Both the position numbers and the translations under genes were made by a program. From positions 124,001 to 188,000 of the forward strand of contig CAZJYI010000001.1 in assembly GCA_964550025.1 (NCBI GenBank): 64,000 nucleotides of DNA. The letters run 5' to 3'. Position 1 is the first letter of the stretch. Each line of letters opens with the position of its first letter. This DNA is from CAZJYI01 sp964550025 (GTDB taxonomy: Bacteria; Verrucomicrobiota; Kiritimatiellia; UBA8416; CAYOBW01). Positions 42,488 to 50,839 of this stretch are shown one piece after another. Under the pieces are notes generated by a model. That model saw only the letters and a list, made by a program, of their open reading frames with translations, ran no database searches and was not told where the DNA came from.

Positions 42488-43548
42488 GCCTCGCTGAGTG
42501 CGTTGAGGGTCTTCTCACGAAGATCGCGGCGTTCATTCAGGAGCTGGTGGCCGCCGTTCTTGACCATCCGGACGGTCATCTTCGGGAACTTGCCTTTCAA
42601 CGCCCGCAGGTTGTATTCCCAGGACACCGTTGTGTCCTTGTCGCCCTGAATGACCACGATCGGCCTGTCGGACGTGCCATAGTCCTCGAACGCCTTGACC
42701 CAGTCGCGATGGGCTTCCACCCACTGCATCGGGACTTCTCGCCCCTGGAGCGGATCCCGTCGCTGGAATTTCTGGAATTCCCTGTTTGATGTGTTCTTCC
42801 TGAACGTCCGCGGCACGGAATCAACCACTCCTCCGACGAGCAGGTGCCCTACCCCCGATGCCGCCCACGCGGCGGACCTGACGAGGGGAGCCAGCAGAAC
42901 AACTCTGTCGACCGGCGGGTCTTCGGTGTTGAGCAGGTAGTCGGCAGTGATCGCGCCTCCCATGCTGTGGGCAACGATGTGATATGGACCGTCCAGGTCG
43001 CGCCTGCACAGCGCCACGAAATCCCTCAGCACCATGATGTACTGCGAAAAGTCGCTGATCGACGCCCGGTTGCCGCTCGACAGACCGTGCCCCGGTTGAT
43101 CGTAGACGGCCACCGTATAGCCCGCTTTGACGAGATGCCAGATGGCGTTCCGGCACACACCTGCGTGATCGTAGTAGCCGTGCGCCACGATAACCGTCGC
43201 GCGGCTGCGCCGGGGGTGGAACACGTGGGCGGCGATCGTGTATCGGCCCGAACGAAAGGTGCCGAACCGGTGGTCCACGCCCGGCAGGGCAAGTCCGTAG
43301 TACGCGAAATAGGCCGGGACCGGTTCCGGGTAGGAAACCGCTTTCTCCGGCGCCAGGTCCAGCGGGGAGAGACGGGTCCGTGCGACTTCCAGGGTCGCCG
43401 CCATCGCGCCGTCCATCTCCGTGCGGGCGCGACACGGCACGGGCTCGACAACCAGCAGGGCTGCGAGGATTGCGGGAGCGAACCTGGAGAAGAAAGCTAT
43501 CGGTGATCGGTTGTCAGTGGTCGGTGGTGAAAAGGACCTTGCGGGCAT
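42454..43548 (-). CDS. Alpha/beta hydrolase, monoacylglycerol lipase / lysophospholipase type, probably exported
   Basis: ATG 43548 gives 364 residues. A hydrophobic segment FAPAILAALLVVEPVPC suggests export, though the first residues are encoded by a heptamer tract, so the start is uncertain. VIVAHGYYDHAG is the oxyanion strand, VAVYDQPGHGLS the conserved loop, and HSMGGA the GxSxG-type elbow with the nucleophile serine. IVVIQGDKDTTV supplies the acid and NGGHQLLNE the catalytic His. The triad is complete, in contrast to the hydrolase at 2958. It likely hydrolyses lipid or other esters in the periplasm. Heptamer tracts lie at both gene ends. Confidence 0.88.
   Translation of the reverse strand: MPARSFSPPTTDNRSPIAFFSRFAPAILAALLVVEPVPCRARTEMDGAMAATLEVARTRLSPLDLAPEKAVSYPEPVPAYFAYYGLALPGVDHRFGTFRSGRYTIAAHVFHPRRSRATVIVAHGYYDHAGVCRNAIWHLVKAGYTVAVYDQPGHGLSSGNRASISDFSQYIMVLRDFVALCRRDLDGPYHIVAHSMGGAITADYLLNTEDPPVDRVVLLAPLVRSAAWAASGVGHLLVGGVVDSVPRTFRKNTSNREFQKFQRRDPLQGREVPMQWVEAHRDWVKAFEDYGTSDRPIVVIQGDKDTTVSWEYNLRALKGKFPKMTVRMVKNGGHQLLNERRDLREKTLNALSEALRQSAAGSGQ
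43499..43526. repeat. Degenerate heptanucleotide tract F
   Basis: Four 7-bp units (ATCGGTG, ATCGGTT, GTCAGTG, GTCGGTG), translated in the N-terminus of the hydrolase on the minus strand. Confidence 0.7.
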
Positions 43549-43614
43549 CTTGTCCCGTACCGCGGGGACATCCAACCTGCCGATGGCCGGCAACCGACTG
43601 CGGGTCTTCGAGGG

Positions 43615-43670
43615 CTGATAGCGGATCACTGATAACTGATCACTGATCACTGATGACTGACAACTGGTCA
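43615..43670. repeat. Degenerate heptanucleotide tract G
   Basis: Eight contiguous 7-bp units with consensus CTGATCA (for example CTGATAA, CTGATCA twice, CTGATGA). The tract lies upstream of the hydrolase start and downstream of the MerR-like gene stop. Confidence 0.9.
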
Positions 43671-43711
43671 CCACCGCTGGGCTCCACTATGTAAGGACGC
43701 CATGGCTCTCA

Positions 43712-44302
43712 TCACTTGCCCTCCTGCTTGCTCCTTCGCACCGGCCGGGTACCGCGCGGGAATACCTCCCCCGCCCAGGTCAGGGCGTCACGCAACACGG
43801 GGGTTTCCTGCTCGACGCGCTCGCGGATGTCGGCCACAAGGCCCGCGTACTTCTCAAGCACGATACGGACGTCCTCGCCCATTTCGGCGCCGGAGAAGAG
43901 CTCCGGATCTCTCTCGCTGAAATCCAGATGGTGTTGGACGTGTGCGGCACCGTCCGCCGAGATCGGGAACCCCAGATCGAATCCGGTGAGCAGGAGGCAC
44001 TTTTCGCTGTACGGGTACCCGTTGCATCCTTCGAAATACCAGGTTTCCGACCGGCTCAGCGAATCGATGTGCAGCAGGCGCAGGATCTTCTTCTCCATCT
44101 CAAGAAGCTCGAGGATCTTGTCGGCGGAAACGCTGAATGCGCGCAGGGACACGGCCTTTTCCATGAAACGCAGGTAGGCCGGGGAATAGCGCCCGCCACC
44201 ACGCAGGACCGGAAGCCCCAGCGCGCGCTGCAGGTTGAAGATATAGAACCCGCTTTTGCCCAGGGCGCGGCAGAGCTCCGTGAAAGAATACGCGTCTTCC
44301 AT
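43712..44302 (-). CDS. MerR-like helix-turn-helix protein
   Basis: ATG 44302 gives 196 residues. The N-terminal ~75 residues look like a winged helix of the MerR class: YSFTELCRALGKSGFYIFNLQRALGLP, then GRYSPAYLRFMEKAVSLRAFSVSADKILELLEMEKKIL, which resembles the wing plus the helix leading to the dimerisation coiled coil. The rest contains CNGYPYSEKCLLLTGFDLG and a C-terminal helical part; I do not recognise it as a known effector domain, although the CNGxxxSEKC pair of cysteines could bind metal or a ligand. The gene is 73 bp downstream of adk in the same direction. Its regulatory target is unknown. Confidence 0.6.
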   Translation of the reverse strand: MEDAYSFTELCRALGKSGFYIFNLQRALGLPVLRGGGRYSPAYLRFMEKAVSLRAFSVSADKILELLEMEKKILRLLHIDSLSRSETWYFEGCNGYPYSEKCLLLTGFDLGFPISADGAAHVQHHLDFSERDPELFSGAEMGEDVRIVLEKYAGLVADIRERVEQETPVLRDALTWAGEVFPRGTRPVRRSKQEGK

Positions 44303-44375
44303 AGCACAGATCCCGGTTGCTCTCGCGGCGGGCAGCACCGGGCCTCCCGGCGACGGCTCCGCCGTATGTGAGCCG

Positions 44376-45005
44376 CTAGGCCTGGATGGCGTCCTTCACC
44401 GATCCGCAGATGGCGTCGATCTGCGCGGCGGCGTCGATATCCGCAAGCACGTTCCGCTCCCTGTAGAAGCCGATCAGCGGCTCCGTCTGCTCGCGGTAGA
44501 CGACAAGACGGTTCGCGATGGCCTCCGGCTGGTCGTCGTCGCGCTGCAGGAGGCTGTCGGGGGGCAGATCCGGCGGTGGCTGAGGCGCGCCGTCCGGGTT
44601 GACGTTGTAGATCTTGCCCGTCTCCTTGTGCACGCGGCGTCCCGAGAGGCGGTGGATGATCACGTCGTCGCTGAGACTGAAGTTGATGACCCTGTCGATC
44701 CGCACGTCGGACTGCTCCAGGGCCTCCGCCTGCGGTATCGTGCGGGGAAAACCGTCCAGGATGAAGCCGCCGGAGCAGTCATCCTTGGCAATGCGTTCCT
44801 GGAGCAGCCCGATCACGAGATCGTCCGGCACGAGCTCACCGGCATCCATGTACCCCTTGGCCTTCAGTCCCAACGCCGTACCTTCCTTGACGGCCGCGCG
44901 GAGAAGATCCCCCGTGGAAATCTGTATTACGTCAATGTCGTCCATGATGCGCTGGGCAATCGTGCCTTTACCGGCTCCCGGTGGGCCAAGGAAAATCAGG
45001 TTCAT
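44376..45005 (-). CDS. adk: Adenylate kinase
   Basis: The 209-residue product begins MNLIFLGPPGAGKGT, the P-loop. QISTGDLLRAAV is the AMP-binding segment, GFILDGFPRT the nucleotide-monophosphate-kinase signature, and SGRRVHKETGKIYN the LID. The LID lacks the four cysteines of zinc-type enzymes, so it is the non-zinc form, and it is about normal length (QPPPDLPPDSLLQRDDDQ). Converts ATP + AMP to 2 ADP in the cytoplasm. It is not in the usual secY-adk ribosomal cluster here; it is divergent from the pentose-oxidation genes. Confidence 0.97.
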   Translation of the reverse strand: MNLIFLGPPGAGKGTIAQRIMDDIDVIQISTGDLLRAAVKEGTALGLKAKGYMDAGELVPDDLVIGLLQERIAKDDCSGGFILDGFPRTIPQAEALEQSDVRIDRVINFSLSDDVIIHRLSGRRVHKETGKIYNVNPDGAPQPPPDLPPDSLLQRDDDQPEAIANRLVVYREQTEPLIGFYRERNVLADIDAAAQIDAICGSVKDAIQA

Positions 45006-45326
45006 TCTGTTGCCTCCGTGTTTTGGGCGCTTGGCGCCCCCCCAAGGGGTCGCGTCCGGCCAACTTGCCCCATACCGACGCCGTGAAGCAAGGATAATTG
45101 ACGGTCAGTTGACGGATGGGGTTGCGATGGAGGGCCGGCGGCCCCGACGCGGCGGCGCGGGAGATTCTGCCGTCTGTGCAGGGTCTGTCCCCACCCGCTA
45201 CCCACGCATCCCGACCACTCGCCACTTGACACCCGCCACACGACACTCGACACTTTTCCGCACAGAACCGCATATCGCGAATACCGGCCCGGCAGGGTCG
45301 CGGAGCGCCACGCTACGGAGGCACAC
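45006..45326. other. Divergent intergenic region with heptamer tract H
   Basis: No gene is seen. 45213-45254 is a tract of six 7-bp units (GACCACT, CGCCACT, TGACACC, CGCCACA, then CGACACT twice). The segment must hold promoters for adk and the dehydrogenase gene, but none is clear enough to call. Confidence 0.7.
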
Positions 45327-46910
45327 ATGGAAATCAGAGGTCTGTCCCTGGTCGGGAATGAAGACGGCGTCCCCACGGGAAACATCCACCATGCCGTCAA
45401 CCCCGCAACCGGCGAGACATTGCCGGAAGCTTTTCACGCCTGTACGGCCGAGGAGGTGGACCGTGCCGCCGCACTGGCGGCAACGGCTTCTCACGGGTGC
45501 CGGCTCCTTGACGGAAAACGGCGGGCGGCATTCCTGCGCGCGGCAGCCGACGAGATCGACGCCATTCTGGGCGAGCTCAAGGTCCGGATGCCGCTGGAAA
45601 CCGGCCTCCCCGAGCCCAGGGTAGCGGGCGAAGCCGCGCGAACCATGAACCAGTTGCGCCTTTTTGCCGAGCTGATCGAGGAAGGTTCGTGGGTGGATGC
45701 GCGCATCGATCACGGGGACCCCGCACGCGAACCGCTGCCGAAGCCGGACGTACGGTCAATGCTGCGGCCTTCGGGCCCGGTTGCCGTGTTCGGCGCCAGC
45801 AACTTCCCGCTGGCCTTCTCCGTGGCCGGCGGCGACACAGCTTCGGCACTCGCCGCGGGCTGTCCGGTCGTCGCCGTAGCGCATTCCGGTCATCCGGGCA
45901 CGGCTGAACTGGTAGGCCGGGCCGTGCGCCGCGCCGCGCAGGCAACGAACATGCCGGAAGGCGTCTTTTCGCTGCTTCTCGGCCGCGGGAGAGAAGCCGG
46001 TATCGCGCTGGTCCGGCATCCCGCCATCCGGGGGGTCGGTTTCACCGGTTCGCGCAGCGGCGGACGGGCGCTGTCCGACGCAGCGGCAGCACGTCCGGAA
46101 CCGATCCCCGTCTACGCCGAGATGAGCAGTGTTAACCCGGTCTTCCTTTTCCCGGGCGCCTTGGCTGAGCATGCCGAGGCGATCGCCGGCGGGTTGTGCA
46201 AGTCCCTGAACCTGGGCGTGGGCCAGTTCTGCACAAACCCGGGACTTGTAGTCCTGCTAAAGGGCGAGCAGAGCGACGCATTCGCCGGGCGGTTTGCCGC
46301 CATCGCCGGGCAGACGGCACCGGCGACAATGCTGCGCGCATCGATCCACGGGGAATACGTGGCAGGGGTGGAGAAGAAACGGGCGCGGGACGATGTGCGT
46401 GAACTGACCGGGGCACCGCCCGAATCAGCACCCGGCGCGTGCAACGCTCTACCGGCTGTTTTCGTCACGGATGGGCAAACGTTCCTGGCGGACGAAGCCC
46501 TCTCGGAGGAGGTATTCGGGCCGTCCACGCTGCTGGTCATGGTCGACGGGATGGACGAGTTACTGCGCGTGGCAGCCGGGCTCGAGGGACAGCTCACCGC
46601 CACGGTCCATGCCACCGAGGGCGAGCTGGCGGGACTCGGCGAGCTGCTGGCATGCCTGGAAACGAGGGCGGGACGGGTCATCTGCAACCAGTTCCCCACC
46701 GGGGTCGAAGTCTGCCACGCCATGGTGCACGGCGGTCCCTACCCCGCCACGTCGGACGGCCGTCACACTTCCGTGGGAACGGCCTCCATCGAGCGGTGGA
46801 CCCGCCGTGTCTGCTGGCAGAATGTGCCCGACGCGTCGCTCCCCGTGGAGCTGCAAGAGGCCAATCCGCTGGGCATCGCGCGACTGGTCGACGGAAAGAG
46901 GAGTCTGTAG
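45327..46910 (+). CDS. Aldehyde dehydrogenase, 2-oxoglutarate semialdehyde (2,5-dioxopentanoate) dehydrogenase type
   Basis: The 527-residue product is close to the ~525 of the KGSADH subgroup, longer than ordinary aldehyde dehydrogenases. The general-base Glu265 is in YAEMSSVNPVF and the catalytic Cys302 in GQFCTNPG. GASNFPLAFSVAGGDTASALAAGCPVV is the hallmark nucleotide-binding segment of NADP-dependent 2,5-dioxopentanoate dehydrogenases. It oxidises 2-oxoglutarate semialdehyde to 2-oxoglutarate, the last step of non-phosphorylative pentose or of hexarate degradation. It is followed after 4 bp by an FAH-family dehydratase, which supports the pathway. No gene for the first two steps is visible. 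Confidence 0.9.
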   Translation: MEIRGLSLVGNEDGVPTGNIHHAVNPATGETLPEAFHACTAEEVDRAAALAATASHGCRLLDGKRRAAFLRAAADEIDAILGELKVRMPLETGLPEPRVAGEAARTMNQLRLFAELIEEGSWVDARIDHGDPAREPLPKPDVRSMLRPSGPVAVFGASNFPLAFSVAGGDTASALAAGCPVVAVAHSGHPGTAELVGRAVRRAAQATNMPEGVFSLLLGRGREAGIALVRHPAIRGVGFTGSRSGGRALSDAAAARPEPIPVYAEMSSVNPVFLFPGALAEHAEAIAGGLCKSLNLGVGQFCTNPGLVVLLKGEQSDAFAGRFAAIAGQTAPATMLRASIHGEYVAGVEKKRARDDVRELTGAPPESAPGACNALPAVFVTDGQTFLADEALSEEVFGPSTLLVMVDGMDELLRVAAGLEGQLTATVHATEGELAGLGELLACLETRAGRVICNQFPTGVEVCHAMVHGGPYPATSDGRHTSVGTASIERWTRRVCWQNVPDASLPVELQEANPLGIARLVDGKRSL

Positions 46911-46914
46911 TCGA

Positions 46915-47742
46915 ATGAAGGTATATCGAACACACTCCGGGGTTGTGGCACAGCACAACGGCGAATGGCGCCGGTTGGCGGTGGAGGATTGGGACGCCTG
47001 GTTTTCCCAGGATGGCCTGCGCGAAAGATCGCTCGCCCTGTTCGACGGCGGTTCCGCCGCGGCGGAACCGGGAGCCGACGAGCTGCTGCCGCCGATCGTG
47101 GGGCAGGAGCTGTGGGCGGCGGGGGTAACGTACTATCGGAGCCGGGCGGCGCGCATGGACGAGGCCAAAGACGCCGGCGGGGGTGATTTCTACGACCATG
47201 TCTACAATGCCGAACGTCCGGAGCTGTTTTTCAAGGCAGCCGGTTGGCGCGTGAGGGGGCCGGGGCAGCCGGTCAGGATTCGCCCCGACTCGACCTGGAA
47301 CGTGCCCGAGCCGGAACTGACGCTGGCGCTCTCCGCCAACGGGCGGATCAACGGCTACACGGTCGGCAACGACATGAGCTCACGCAGCATCGAGGGCGAG
47401 AACCCGCTCTACCTGCCGCAGGCCAAGACCTATGACGGGGCGGCCGCTCTGGGCCCCTGCCTCCTGCTTCCCGCCGAGCCCCTGCCGCCGCAGACGACGA
47501 TCAGGCTGGCCATCGAGCGTAACGGGAAGACCGTATTCGAGGGCGAAACGGCCCTGTCGGCCATGAAGCGCGCTCTTGAAGAACTGGCGGGCTACCTGTA
47601 CCGCGAGCTCAGCTTCCCACGGGGCGCATTCCTGATGACCGGCACCGGCATCGTGCCCGATGACGATTTCACCCTCGCCCCCGGCGACACCGTCCACATC
47701 GACATCGAACACATCGGGCGGCTGAGCAATCCGGTGGAGTGA
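46915..47742 (+). CDS. Fumarylacetoacetate-hydrolase-family protein, likely 2-keto-3-deoxy-arabinonate dehydratase
   Basis: The 275-residue protein starts at ATG 46915 after GGAGTCTG. The FAH fold is indicated by VGQELWAAGVTYYRS, PEPELTLALSANGRINGYTVGNDMSSRSIEGENPLYLPQAK and the metal-binding E-x-E: the Glu residues of PEPEL and the Asp of GNDMSSR. The YLPQAK segment and length fit KDX/KDA dehydratases, which convert 2-keto-3-deoxypentonate to 2-oxoglutarate semialdehyde, exactly the substrate of the upstream enzyme. The pair therefore catalyses the last two steps of a Weimberg-type pathway (inference from the pair). The C-terminus (MTGTGIVPDDDFTL) is also conserved in FAH proteins. Confidence 0.85.
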   Translation: MKVYRTHSGVVAQHNGEWRRLAVEDWDAWFSQDGLRERSLALFDGGSAAAEPGADELLPPIVGQELWAAGVTYYRSRAARMDEAKDAGGGDFYDHVYNAERPELFFKAAGWRVRGPGQPVRIRPDSTWNVPEPELTLALSANGRINGYTVGNDMSSRSIEGENPLYLPQAKTYDGAAALGPCLLLPAEPLPPQTTIRLAIERNGKTVFEGETALSAMKRALEELAGYLYRELSFPRGAFLMTGTGIVPDDDFTLAPGDTVHIDIEHIGRLSNPVE

Positions 47743-47766
47743 TGCCGTCCGCTCTCCGGTATCTAT

Positions 47767-47973
47767 GAAAGGGCCAACGGCCCGGCACAGGCCAGCCCAG
47801 CCCGGCAGGGCTGGGGCAGTAGTGCACAGCAACATCATTCAAGGGCTGAAAGCCCGACACAAACCCCGGCGTGTGGATCTGTGTCGGGCTTTCAGCCCTC
47901 AAATCCCTTTCTCCATCCTCGGTATCCCAGGGCTCGCCGCCCTGGGCTGGTTTGTCGCGGGCCTTCGGCCCTT
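47767..47973. repeat. ~207-bp element with near-complete dyad symmetry
   Basis: Outer arms (about 47767-47816 and 47926-47973) and inner arms (47842-47861 and 47880-47899, a perfect 20-bp inverted match) fold the whole element into one long hairpin with sub-hairpins such as GGGCCAACGGCCC. It lies in the convergent gap between the dehydratase and the peptidase genes (47743-48035), which holds no gene. Confidence 0.8.
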
Positions 47974-48035
47974 GTGTCCGACGGGCAGACTATCCTCTCC
48001 CCGTGGACAGGTCTGAGAGAGCGGGTATCACCTGC

Positions 48036-49286
48036 CTACAGCTCCTCGAATCTCGCGAGAGCGGGTTCGAGCACCTTGCGCGTGTCCTGCATGATCTTCG
48101 TTCGCCAGGCCGGTGACGAGGGGTCGAACATTTCCTCGAATTCACGTTTCACCCTGGCCTCGTCGGCCGGAGAGGCGTACCCGTGATGAACGCCCTGGTT
48201 TTCCAGGACCATGTTGTGGAGCGACTTGATGGAACCCGTTAGCGTCTGGCTGTTGAGAGTGCCGTATTCAAATGTCATGGCCAGGTATGTGCCGTTGGTC
48301 ATCAGTTTCCCCAGGAAACCGGAGTAGTCGCCCGACACCGTGTAGAAATCGCCTTCTCCACCCCAGTTGATGGTGTGGCCTTCGAATAAGCGCTCGGTCA
48401 GGGAGCGCACCGACGCGTCTTCCACCGGGTTGGGGAACAGGTGGAGGGTTCCGCGTTCGCCATAGCCCGTGTGGATGTCCACGGCCAGGACCACGGGGTA
48501 CTCGTTGAGCACCCTGCCTGCTGTGCGGGCGATGGGCTCGAGCTGCGGCTCGAAGTCGCGCCCCCCGAAGAAGACGCCCCGGTCGAACTCGTACTGCCCC
48601 TGCACGACGGCCTGGCGGAGCTCGCCGAGCGAGGTCTGCGCGATCCGCATGAGCGTTCTGAGATGGAAGAAGAGGTTGGCCGCGGAGCGGGTGGCAACGG
48701 GTTCTGCCGGATTGATCAGCTCACGCACGGCCCGGTATCCCGGGTTGGGGGTCTCGAACAGTGAATGGTCGGAGTCGCAATTGCGGTTCAGGTCGACATT
48801 GTTCTCCGTCACGCGGCGCTTCCGCTTGAAGCCATAGGGGTTGACGGCGTGCAGCATCAGGACCCCCGTGGTGGCAACGAGGCGATCCGTGACGAACTCG
48901 TCGAGAACCATGCGTTGTACCGCACTTCCGGCGAAGCCCTCGACCCCGTGGACACCTGAGGAAAAGACGAGCAGGCGTTCCTTCGAGTCCTGGGCCGGGA
49001 TGTAGAGCACGTCGATCGTCAGGTCATGTTCGGTCTTGCTCGCAACGGGAATGTGGGTGACGTCAACGTCTGCGAAAGTGCCTCGCCTTGCCTGCGCCAT
49101 ATCCCTGAAAGCGCTCCGCGACGATTCGTACGAATCGCGAAAGTAGGCCACCGACGGGGGATGGACCTGAGTCGGCGGATCCGCAGGGCTGTAGCAATGA
49201 TAGCGCCAGGTGCTCCATGCGATGATGCCGACGAGAACGACCGTCACGGCGGCTGTTGCAGCCGCGATTCTGTGGGTGGTCCTCAT
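48036..49286 (-). CDS. M14-type zinc metallopeptidase (DUF2817 family), membrane-anchored or exported
   Basis: The ATG at 49286 gives 416 residues; a GTG 39 bp upstream is less likely. An N-terminal hydrophobic segment (AAATAAVTVVLVGIIAWS) is a signal or anchor. SSGVHGVEGFAGSAVQ contains the zinc-ligand pair H-x2-E, NVDLNRN is the substrate-binding loop, DIHTGYGERG holds the third-ligand histidine, and FEYGT the catalytic Glu. All M14 carboxypeptidase-like elements are therefore present. The substrate is unknown; the family includes predicted amidases and succinylglutamate desuccinylase-like enzymes. It probably acts outside the cytoplasm. Confidence 0.82.
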   Translation of the reverse strand: MRTTHRIAAATAAVTVVLVGIIAWSTWRYHCYSPADPPTQVHPPSVAYFRDSYESSRSAFRDMAQARRGTFADVDVTHIPVASKTEHDLTIDVLYIPAQDSKERLLVFSSGVHGVEGFAGSAVQRMVLDEFVTDRLVATTGVLMLHAVNPYGFKRKRRVTENNVDLNRNCDSDHSLFETPNPGYRAVRELINPAEPVATRSAANLFFHLRTLMRIAQTSLGELRQAVVQGQYEFDRGVFFGGRDFEPQLEPIARTAGRVLNEYPVVLAVDIHTGYGERGTLHLFPNPVEDASVRSLTERLFEGHTINWGGEGDFYTVSGDYSGFLGKLMTNGTYLAMTFEYGTLNSQTLTGSIKSLHNMVLENQGVHHGYASPADEARVKREFEEMFDPSSPAWRTKIMQDTRKVLEPALARFEEL

Positions 49287-49418
49287 TCGCGAGGCCGTCA
49301 GACGAGAATGTCGCGGGATGATCACGCTGCAATTGTGAACGCTGACTTCATAATTGCAACATAAACTGGAGTAACCGGCCGTTTGCGAGCATCCTATCCA
49401 CAGATTCAGTTCGCGCGG

Positions 49419-49913
49419 CTACTCGGCATGCCGAGTACTCCTGTACCCCCACCAGTCATGCTCCGGAAGCACCTTCATGCGGTCCACGTCGACGTACACG
49501 CTGAACGGGACGGGATTCGTGTCTCGCAAGCCGCAGAAGATGATCGGAGCCAGCGAGACATGGTTCGTGATGGGAGTTGGTGAGAATTGTACCCGCAAGT
49601 AGCGCAAATCCCCCTCGGTCTTTCCCGAGGCCTTCCGGTAATACCTGGCGTAGGGAAGTCGCCGGATCGTGAACGTCTCCCGCACCGACACGTCCGGCGT
49701 GCGAACCACGATATTGGTGCCGGCGGCGTCGACCTCGATCCGGATCTCGCCTTCCGCCAGCCGCCGCCGCTGATCGCTGCGCTTCCAGCAGTGCTCCTTG
49801 ATCAACGGCTCAACCCGTGCGAGAAGGGTGTCGTCCGGCTCCCACGATTCCCAGTTGCCGGCAACGGCAATCACCACCAGAAGAAGCGAAGATATGACAG
49901 CCAGTCGATTCAT
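49419..49913 (-). CDS. Small secreted hypothetical protein
   Basis: The 164-residue protein starts at ATG 49913, 6 nt after GAGAGG. A signal peptide (RLAVISSLLLVVIAVAG) is clear. The mature part is rich in charged residues and beta-strand patterns (EGEIRIEVDAAGTNIVVR, LRYLRVQFSPTPITNHVSL) and ends KVLPEHDWWGY. I do not recognise a family. It is co-directional with the peptidase gene downstream, separated by 132 bp. Confidence 0.6.
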   Translation of the reverse strand: MNRLAVISSLLLVVIAVAGNWESWEPDDTLLARVEPLIKEHCWKRSDQRRRLAEGEIRIEVDAAGTNIVVRTPDVSVRETFTIRRLPYARYYRKASGKTEGDLRYLRVQFSPTPITNHVSLAPIIFCGLRDTNPVPFSVYVDVDRMKVLPEHDWWGYRSTRHAE

Positions 49914-50370
49914 GTGCAACCTCTCGCGTGTTCATCATTGTCACGCTTCTGACTGCTGCTCTCTTAGCCGGAACAGGTCACGTGCCGTGTCGGGTGCAAG
50001 CGAAGTAAGTCGGTGACGCAGGAATCCCCGCCCCTTGCGGGCGGGAAGGTTCAGGATGGAGAGCTAGTTGACAGTGCCGCTCCGGCCCTGAGCCCGCAGG
50101 GAACGAGTAGTGGAGCTCTGCTCGTTCGTCGTTCGAGTCGGGCTCACGAGAACGTGGCAACAACCGTACGTAGCGAACAAACCCGAAACTTCCCGCCCGC
50201 AAGGGGCGGGGATTCTCTTCTCTCTCGCCCCTACTATGGGGAACCACCCACTTTCGTCGCTTGCGCCCGTTGCAAGCCCTCTGCACGGGCTTCTCTGGAC
50301 AGCGCCGTCTTCCTGCTGCTAACCTGACGGCAAACACTTGAAAGTGCAACTAAGAGTGACAGGAGAACAG
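49914..50370. other. 457-bp intergenic region carrying the IS605/PATE-like element
   Basis: No gene is supported. The region is mostly the 194-bp inverted-repeat element at 50022-50215. The remainder contains short GCCC/GGGC palindromes near 50270-50290. Confidence 0.7.
50022..50215. mobile_element. Non-autonomous element with perfect 27-bp inverted ends (IS200/IS605- or PATE-like)
   Basis: Positions 50022-50048 and 50189-50215 are exact reverse complements (27 of 27). Each arm is itself a hairpin (CCCGCCCC-TTGC-GGGCGGG). Arms of the type GAATCCCCGCC...GGGCGGG resemble the right-end hairpins of IS605-family tnpB elements (memory). No transposase ORF lies between, so this would be a remnant or a palindrome-associated element (PATE). 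Confidence 0.55.
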
Positions 50371-50790
50371 ATGAAGCGAATCCCGGCAATTCTAGCTTTG
50401 GCGCTGCTGGTCGCCGCCGGTTGCAGGCAGCAGCCCGTTTCCGCCACGGGGAACTCGATCCTGGTGCTCGCACCGTATCGACACGCAGGGACCTGGGTAT
50501 TCGACGATCCCAGGCGCGGGCTCGAGCAGGAGCCGTTTGTGAACGGCATCCCCGAGATGATCGACAAGCTCGTCGCCGACATCCCCGACGCCGACAAGGG
50601 CTTCCGGCTCATCTTCTCCGCCCGGCCGTTTCCGGGCGCCACCCACCAGCTTCTGTGGCGGAGGGAGCAGGCCGGCGGCAACTGGTACTACTGCCCGCAG
50701 TTCGACGCGGAGGGCTGGCTGTGTCCGGCGCTTTTCAAGTTCTTCGGGGAGGCCCCCGGGGAAATGCACCTGAAAGCGGAAGCGAAGTGA
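50371..50790 (+). CDS. Small lipoprotein (DUF6717-like)
   Basis: The ATG at 50371 follows AGGAGA and gives 139 residues. LALLVAAGC is a lipobox, so the mature protein would be lipid-anchored at Cys18. The mature part TWVFDDPRRGLEQEPFVNGIPEMIDKLV, ARPFPGATHQLLWRREQAGGNWYYC and WLCPALFKFFGEAP looks like a small conserved domain of unknown function that I believe is catalogued as DUF6717 (memory, unverified). It lies 49 bp before the start of the Kelch-domain protein and may be co-transcribed. Confidence 0.75.
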   Translation: MKRIPAILALALLVAAGCRQQPVSATGNSILVLAPYRHAGTWVFDDPRRGLEQEPFVNGIPEMIDKLVADIPDADKGFRLIFSARPFPGATHQLLWRREQAGGNWYYCPQFDAEGWLCPALFKFFGEAPGEMHLKAEAK

Positions 50791-50839
50791 TGGTGTGGCG
50801 GCGTTCCCTGCTTCAAGCGAAGGGAAGACGGCTCCGGGT

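Noticed and set aside
44376..45005. Zinc-type adenylate kinase
   Set aside because: The LID region has none of the four cysteines needed for zinc binding; it is the zinc-free form.
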